Below, piece by piece: positions 57,061 to 64,000 of a stretch of DNA of 64,000 bases. The translations under genes were made by a program, and so were the position numbers. Location: NCBI GenBank assembly GCA_036250195.1, contig JAVHZZ010000006.1, positions 188,975,850-189,039,849 on the forward strand, given 5' to 3'. A model generated the notes under the pieces. It had not been told where the DNA came from. It saw only the letters and a program-made list of their open reading frames with translations, and made no database searches. The DNA comes from Mixophyes australis (taxonomy: Eukaryota > Chordata > Amphibia > Anura > Limnodynastidae). How positions within the stretch are numbered: position 1 is the stretch's first letter; each line of letters begins with the position of its first letter.

Positions 57061-57225
57061 TTATACAAAAGTTATATTATATGTCATAGTACAACTTAAA
57101 TATTGTATTGCATTGTAGTGCAGTTTCCTTTTTTATCCTTAATAGCCGGGATGGCACGAGAGGACCTGGATTCCTTTAGCTCAGTAGTCAATGAAGTATC
57201 AACTTTATTACTCTTCTCATAAAAT

Positions 57226-57290
57226 AGCTGGTGAAGCCAAAGGAGGGTATTTTGATATTTGCAGATGATATATTGCTCAGTTCATTCCTT
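57226..57290 (+). pseudogene. L1 catalytic loop fragment, opposite strand
   Basis: The plus frame reads VKPKEGILIFADDILLSS, with the FADD catalytic motif of L1-type reverse transcriptases. It is the segment expected right after LIFALTVEPLA of the minus-strand part. Downstream L1 coding text is not clearly readable. Confidence 0.5.
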
Positions 57291-57814
57291 TAACTAAGGT
57301 TTGGTAGGTATTAGCTGAAGGGTTATCCGATGACACGTTTCAGCCTATGTAGCTTTGCTGTTAGTCCTGACTCCTTAGATAAATTGGTTAAATACTTTCT
57401 AGCCTTGTCAATCTGTAGTACGGTCTTTTGTGTTTCTAGCACAGTAATCTACAATGGTCTGAGAAATGTATTTAGCACTACACTACTTTTAGTACTTTTT
57501 GTAATAACTCATTTAGTCTCTAGGATAGAATACCATTCGTACCTCTCGAGAGTTGAAAGGAAGCTGTTACCATAGAGTTGTGGGACCACGTATTAGGTAA
57601 TAATTGTGAGCTATGGTTACATCTGATGATCTGGTCTGTCCTCAAGTAGGCTTTACAGAGACAAGAGTAAATGTGTAATCCCGAGAAGAAGGAATAAGAG
57701 CTGGAAAGTATAAATTAAGTGTAATGCTCTCAAATACTTATTACGGTTCTCATGTGGGATCGGATGGAAGTGGATGACAGATTTGTCAAGGGACTAGCTT
57801 AGGACCATGTTGAA
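57291..57814. other. No clear feature
   Basis: Should hold the rest of the L1 3' part if the inversion model is right, but I cannot read conserved blocks in it. Confidence 0.35.
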
Positions 57815-58112
57815 ATCGCAATGCTGCCTCACTGCGTTGGGGTCATGGGTACATTTCCAACCAGGGCCCTATGGGAATTTTGTATATTCTCTGCATCTTT
57901 GTGTGGGTCTCCTCCAGGTGTTCTGGTTGCCTTTCGCAATTCAAAGACATATTGGTAAGTTAATTGGCATCTGTCAAAATTAACCCTAGTTTGTGTGCCT
58001 GTGTGGTAGGGAGTTTAGATTGTAAGCTGCTCTGTGGCACTTACAATAATTATATATTTACTGGAAAGCACTGCATTATATGTAGACACTATATAAGAAA
58101 TGTAATAAATAA
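57815..58112 (+). mobile_element. SINE, diverged copy
   Basis: Plus strand: gcctcactgcgttggggtca, then a body equivalent to that of the copy at 59193 (ttagattgtaagct, aaagcactgcattatat), ending in ataaataaataat. More diverged than the copies at 50, 51306 and 59193. Confidence 0.85.
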
Positions 58113-59192
58113 ATAATAAATCTCTATATGCAGAAATAATGCCCCGAATTTTAAATAGTGTTGTAAAGAGAACATTGAAGAAGTTGGCTTGGTGAACATT
58201 ATACCCTACATAGCTGTATCAGAGGGCCAATGCTTTGATGGCCTAATCAAAACACTTCCCATTCTACTGACCATTATACAAACCAGATCATAAACAAAAT
58301 AGAACATTCTCTGAATGCTAGTAAACCAAAATAGCAGCAATGAATGATAATATTGGCTCTCATGTATAGTTGCAAGTTCATTTCTGTTGCATATACTATG
58401 CATTTTCCAACTGCGCATGTATGCGGAAAATGAGTATATGTGAAGCATCTTACTACTACTACTTACTACTCTCTATGCTTAGAGAGGTGGAATGGGGGGG
58501 GGGGGGGGGTGAGGAGCGTTTCAATGTAGGCCAATTACAGTAGGCTTTTAAAAAAAATAATGAAATAAATTAAAAAAACAAAAAGTTCCCCCCCTCCGCC
58601 AAAGAGGATATCCTCCTGCTAGGTGTCGGCATACAGTTATTGTGGGACCCATACCTATAGAGACATCAGTCCTACTCTGAGCAACCTAAGGCTAGCTTTT
58701 ACTATGGCGGGGGTACAGTCCACTCATGGAAACCATTGCATGCGGTCCAATGATGTGACTGGTTGAGGTTTGGGGTCATGGATGTCATTCATGAATCAGG
58801 AATGTGAAACTGCCCTGCGAATCATATTCAACCCTATGTTTGCATGAAGGTGACCATTTTTACAGGAAGTACATGGATTAGTGCATTACGATTGCGGCAT
58901 CTTCAGGGGTGCAAAATTTGCATTTTCTTATGAGTGAGCAGGTCAGGGCTGTGGAGTAGGTGGACTGATGTGGACTGATGCATCCTGTCTCACCATCTAA
59001 CTGTGGCCTAGCAGCATTTTATGAGAAATTGAGAAGCTGAAAGTAATGAAGGGGGTGCTAAAATGATAACATGCAGGAATTTGATGTTATGTTTTTACTC
59101 TTTCCATTGTGCGCATTTCCAATGGGATCCACAAGCAAAGGAGATCATATTGTGATCTAGTAGCATCTTTCTATCCCGTAAAAACACAGATA
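58113..59192. other. No recognised feature
   Basis: Contains a 16-base G run at 58494-58509 and a short (ACT)n tract at about 58452. Otherwise nothing supported. Confidence 0.5.
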
Positions 59193-59514
59193 AGATGGTT
59201 AGCACTCCTGCCTCACAGCGCTGGGGTCATGAGTTCAATTCCCGACCATGGCCTTATCTGTGTGGAGTTTGTATGTTCTCCCCGTGTTTGCGTGGGTTTC
59301 CTCCGGGTGCTCCGGTTTCCTCCCACACTCCAAAAACATACTAGTAGGTTAATTGGCTGCTATCAAAATTGACCTTAGTCTCTCTGTCTGTCTGTGTGTG
59401 TATGTTAGGGAATTTAGACTGTAAGTTCCAATGGGGCAGGGACTGATGTGAATGAGTTCTCTGTACAGCGCTGCGGAATCAGTGGCGCTATATAAATAAA
59501 TGGTGATGATGATG
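59193..59514 (+). mobile_element. SINE, well preserved
   Basis: Starts inside the tRNA-like head (gatggttagcactcctgcc), keeps the B box (gagttcaattcccg) and the body, and ends in gcgctatataaataaatgg(TGAT)n. It lacks the first ~20 bases of the head present at 50-395. Confidence 0.92.
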
Positions 59515-60614
59515 AACAACAGCTGGCAGCAAATTCTTTCCTAACAATAACAGCTTTAAATCACAACACTTAACTGGGGATTTTCCAAGCTTTCTCAATC
59601 TAAACCACTCTCTAAATTTGCAGCTTGCAATTGTAAATATCCCGGGACTCACCTCCACCCTGAAGCATTAAATGATATCCGAAGCAATGCCTTTACCAGG
59701 TAGAATATTATATACAATAAATAGTAAAAATACTACACGTAACATTCTTCATAACTAAAGCATGGGATCAGTGAAAAGCTCTTTGGCATACAATTAATTA
59801 GGTTTTAAATAAGCCAAGTTATTACGGAGAACAAGTATACAAAGAAAACTTTCATGTCAAGCCAGTGGCAAAAGTTTAAAGTTTTCAATATATTTTTGCA
59901 TTATTCGTACAAAACATATTTAACCTAATGAGATGGTGCAAAATTAGTTTAATGTATTTAATACAATTAATTTCCAGAAGAAGTGATAACACTACAGAGA
60001 ATTCTCCTGTCCCTAAATAATCTGTAGTGGGCATACACATTACTCTTTTCTGTTACATTAACACCTAGGTATTGCGAGTTTCTAGGCTTTGTTAAATAGT
60101 TACCACACAGCAGAGGGCAGCCGAAACCCATTAATAGCTTCTGTCCACATCACAGACACCCTTTTAGTCGAAGATCCCCTTTCTCACCACTGTAGCTTCA
60201 GCTGAGTTTAAACGCTGTTGGAAACTATGAAACAAATATATGTAATATGTTTTAATGATCTTTAAACTTAGCTTGCAGATCTACTCTTCATACCATTACA
60301 ACAATGTGTTCATTTTCTTGGTGAAACACTACATTAAAATGGTGCTTTTTAAAATCCCTCAATTCACTCAGTAATTGGTTCATAATCAACTCAAGATAAA
60401 GTAACTGTTAACATGAATGTCATGCTCTGTTATACAAAGTAATTTGATTTTCAAAGCAGCTTAAAGGATACATGGAAAAACTTACAAAGGACTTCACATG
60501 CCTGACTCACTGAAGATGCACAGACTGGTATCTCTGTAGAGTGTAGTGGGCCAATGACTAAATATTGGGATTCTCTTCACAAAAATCCCTTTAAGTATAG
60601 TATACAGTACACAT
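59515..60614. other. No recognised feature
   Basis: AT-rich. Nothing supported. Confidence 0.5.
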
Positions 60615-60616
60615 TG

Positions 60617-60950
60617 GGCCTGATTCAATGGGGGACGTATTCTGTGCGCAACTTGCGTAATGTAATATACGCACATCAGCTCAAGAAATGTACGTACGGA
60701 TTCATCAAGCAACGGATTTGCAGATACGTTACAAGAGGAATTTGGTCGCAAGTCACTTATGCAATGCAAAAAGCAGCATAACAGGTACTTACATTCAACC
60801 AAAGAAATCATGCACTGAGGTCGACATGGACTACGGACTTTAGAGAACTCAATGAAATGTCCGTATAGCAATAGATCAGTTCCGTGTACTTGCGTTGAGA
60901 TGCGATTAGTGCAAATATATATATTTAATAAAATATACATATATATATAT

Positions 60951-60981
<31 letters not shown>

Positions 60982-62795
60982 CTGTTATTATTATTATTAT
61001 TATTATTAATAAGAATTAGTAAATAATAATAATATTAATTAATAGTAATAATTATTATTAACTGTCCTGCACAGTAAACTCGAGGTTGTTCAATAAGGAG
61101 TCACTTTAACTCAATTCATCAGGACACAACGCAACTAAAATTCACTGCAATGACATTTTTATATTATAATTTTATATGTTTAATAATATACATTTTTAAA
61201 ATTATTAATATTAAAAAAGAGATTACTTTGCAGGGGAGCTGATTTTTTTTTTATTTGGATCACACTGTTGTGTGTGTGTCATTTTTTTGCTTTTAAAATG
61301 ATGCTTACACTTGTGTCTGTGTAATTAATATTGAAATGTTTCTTTGGGACATTGGCTTTGCAGCTATGGAATATGCTTGTGCTTGTAGTAATCCTGCAAT
61401 ATGTTATCCAGTAATGCATATCCAGTAATATGCAATATAAGTTTTAGGGACTTAAAACCTGTTAGAAAGGTACAAATGTATCTGAATAATTAGTTTCTGT
61501 TCCAAATGTCCCTTCATTATGTCCCAAATATACCTGAAAACCCATTTTCATTTATTTGTATTAAAAAACACTCACATCAATGTATCTAACAATTTTTATT
61601 TACATTAAGTAAAGGAAAAATAATAGAAAGTAATATAAAAAAATATTTAGAATATTAATTTTAAAGCATGTTTACATGCTTACTTTTTTTTTTTTTAATG
61701 TAAGGGATGAATGGGGGAGTATCAACTGGGCGATGGGGGCTGGATTCTGCTGCAGGGGAACGGGAATCATTTTTACAATATTTTCAAAACATATACCTAT
61801 TGTATACCCATATCCCGGAATCAGCAGAGGTGTGAAATGTTAAGTAACTTACAACTCTCTGCAAAGCTTCATGTTATGGTAAACACAGTAGTAGCCATAG
61901 GACTAGTACTTTTGAGGTGGCACATTCTCTATATACCTATATTTGTGGAGTGGCCATGGGTGGATGGTGGGGGGAGCAGAAAAAAAAGTATATGTAATAT
62001 GGGAAAGTCACAAGAGACACCTAATCAGCATCTTACAAAAAAATTATTTTAAAAACTTCAACAAAAAAAACCATATCAAGAGATACACAGACAACCCACA
62101 AATAAAAAAAAATAACAATGAAGCATGTGAGAAACGATTCAACAGGCACATTACATTTGAAAATAGAGAAGCATTGTTAGTGTGGCACATAAATTATAAA
62201 ATGCCATTTAGACAACATAAACCCAACAAATTTTGCAGTGCCTAAGGCAAAAAAACAAACAGAGATACCTCTCAAGACTAATAAAAGTATACTATATACA
62301 CAAGCAAACTATAGACTCCAAGTAAACTCCCAACAATCAAAAGTGTGCATGAACCAGTCTTTTATAATGGTTTGTAATTAAAGAAGCATATGCAGGTGTA
62401 TGGTCTGCCATGGCATCAGGTGACGAGAACAGCAGCTGTGTCTAAGCAACGCTGTCAACATTGGCTGGGGCTTAGACATGACCCCGAGCTGGGGCAAGTG
62501 TTACACATGGTCCTACTTAAATTGTTGCGCTCAGCAGAGTATGAATCATATGTATCCTGAGGTAAACGCACACAGTGGTGTCCGCTTATCACACACCCCT
62601 TGTTACTGCCAAAGACGTAGGGTGTCATAAGTGGTCTTTGCGCTCGGTTTCGCAAGTAATTTGCTTACTTATTTATCTGTATCTCAATGTTTTTCGTACG
62701 TAGCTCCTGATTGTGGGCATGCGCAGTGTGGTTTTTCTATTGATACCCACAAAACCTGCCAATACATCCACTAATGAATCAGGCTCACTAAGTAT
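60617..62795. mobile_element. Possible 2.2-kb non-autonomous DNA transposon
   Basis: The left end gggcctgattcaatgggg...gacgtatt and, reverse-complemented, the right end gtgagcctgattcattag...gatgtatt are similar over about 30 bp. CpG-containing subterminal sequence lies at both sides (60640-60900 and 62450-62760), contrasting with an AT-rich interior. Interior open frames (61711-62245) show no domain. A TA array and (TTA)n tract lie at 60928-61015. Only one end pair supports the call; two separate MITE fragments are an alternative. Confidence 0.4.
60928..61016. repeat. (TA)n and (TTA)n microsatellites
   Basis: A TA run to about 60981, followed closely by a TTA run at about 60984-61008. Confidence 0.9.
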
Positions 62796-63129
62796 AAATG
62801 ACAAAACACAGTGGGCTTATCTTTTAAAATGCAAATATATTTTAATATATTTTAGGCTTGTAAAATAAAATGTTATAAATTTCTTACATTGAAACCATAT
62901 TGTGTCATTTTTGTCTCATTGAATCTTAGTTTTACTGGATTATATTTAACACAATGTTCTCATAAAATGCCTTTTTTCTGGTTTATTTTGTACACTTTAT
63001 ATCTTTCTCTGTTAATATTCAAAACCTTTGCTTTTCATTCTGAATTTAATACTGTATATATTCTTAGATCAGAATATGGAAAGAAATGGCATTCATTCAA
63101 CAGCCTTTGGTCAAAGTAACTGCAATCAC
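62796..63129. other. No recognised feature
   Basis: AT-rich flank between the possible DNA transposon and the Tc1-like relic. Nothing supported. Confidence 0.5.
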
Positions 63130-64000
63130 CGCTTTCTATAGCCATGGAGCTTCCTTCACCTCTCTAACTGCTTCAGGTCTCCCAGATTTAAAATGTGGCT
63201 TCTCCTGACTGCTGTCTTCAGATCTGTCCACATGTGTTTTATGGAATTTAGATCTAATCGCTGCCAACTTCAAAACAGTCCAGCGTCTTGAAACATTCCT
63301 GGGCACTTTGTGACTTGTGTTTGGGGTCACTTTCCTGCAGAAAGACAGTTGACATTCGACAGAGAGCCAGCTTTCCAAAACTGGGTTCAACATTGTGCTC
63401 CAAAATGGCCTGGTCCAGGTTTCATGATTCCATGTTCAAGACACCCATTACCAGATACAGTACAGAAACCCCAAAACATCACTAAACCTCCTCCATATTT
63501 GACTGTAGAGAAGATGTTCCTTTCATTTTGCTTTCTGTAACCATAGGGATTTTGTGTTTTACCAAAAAGCTCTAATTTAGTCTCACTTGTCCTTAGGACA
63601 ATATCCAAAAAGACATTTGGCTAGTTCAGGTGTGTTTGGCAAAATTCTGTCGCTTCTTATGCCTCTCTCTCAGCAGTGGGGCCTTCCTGGGCCTCCTACC
63701 CTATTAAATCCCTTTCATTGAGTTGGTGATTTATGTGCAAGTCAAATCTGTAATTCAGCTTGGATCTGAAAGTTGATCAAGGTAATTCTCACATAACCCG
63801 TTTTGTTTGTATGATCTGGAATAACAATTTGCTGGTGACTCTCTACAATCAAGTTTTCACTTTCTAGGGAGGTTGGCTAAAGTGCTATGGGCTTTAAACT
63901 TACCAATAGCATTACGTACGCTGGAAACAGGAACATCAAGGTCTCTGTAGATTGATTTGCAATCTTGAGATTGTCCATGCTAAGCTGCAATATTCTATCT
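63130..64000 (-). pseudogene. Tc1-like transposase relic, runs off the right edge
   Basis: The minus strand shows the DDE catalytic half in order: RTSETKLELFG (about 63600-63560) where an active enzyme has SDETK, then VKYGGGLVMFWGF (about 63505-63460), LQESDPKHKSQSAQECF (about 63350-63300) where QQDNDPKH is expected, and DLNSIKHMWTDLK (about 63255-63215) for the DLNPIEHLW block. The first catalytic acid is lost and frames are broken, so it is dead. The right part of the window holds the N-terminal DNA-binding region in a degraded state. Confidence 0.9.

Noticed and set aside
63136..63540. Plus-strand open frames near the right edge
   Set aside because: They are antisense of the Tc1-like transposase relic.

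Overview
The window looks like nuclear DNA of a vertebrate, most likely an anuran amphibian. That is an inference from repeat content, not from a marker gene. It is AT-rich and intron-like, and carries tRNA-derived SINEs with (GAT)n tails, many MITEs, several Tc1-like elements, Penelope-like, L1, Ty1/copia and Helitron relics, a PIF/Harbinger relic and a young hAT family. I find no intact host gene. The one long open reading frame is a transposase of 997 residues. The only recognisable host-derived coding sequence is a broken, intronless copy of NSMCE2 (SUMO ligase of the SMC5/6 complex).

Layout. 1-847: Tc1-like relic split by a SINE. 1060-2640, 7130-8640 (+) and 11800-12935 (-): three diverged copies of a GC-rich, promoter-bearing repeat family that I cannot name. 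It has CCAAT boxes inside palindromes, a TATA box, a leader exon with splice donor, and a tandem array of tiny hairpins whose stems co-vary. 2720-3773: Tc1-like. 12990-13975: a second promoter block with a hammerhead-ribozyme-like motif. 14020-16080: Helitron and Penelope-like relics on the minus strand. 16080-22560: mostly unannotated, with TA arrays and small repeats. 22568-28000: two hAT derivatives, one nested in a Tc1-like element. 28900-36200: MITEs, a copia relic and a Harbinger relic.

36822-43183: a complete 6.36-kb hAT transposon with an exact 8-bp target duplication. Its leader holds twenty 100-bp tandem repeats and no ATG before the transposase start. 43977-44989: a 1-kb foldback element. 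48021-49372: MITEs. 50525-54279: head-to-head hAT relics joined to the NSMCE2 pseudogene. 54541-57290: MITEs and an L1 fragment with a 5'-inversion structure. 57815-59514: two SINEs. 60617-62795: a possible long non-autonomous DNA element. 63130-64000: a Tc1-like transposase relic running off the window.

How the parts relate. The intact hAT can explain the deleted relatives at 22568, 24944, 50525 and 51880, which share its ends or coding segments but lack the catalytic core, as Ds elements do relative to Ac. Nested insertions give a relative order of events: Tc1-like before SINE, Tc1-like before hAT, Penelope before MITE, L1 before MITE, copia before the SINE-like repeat.
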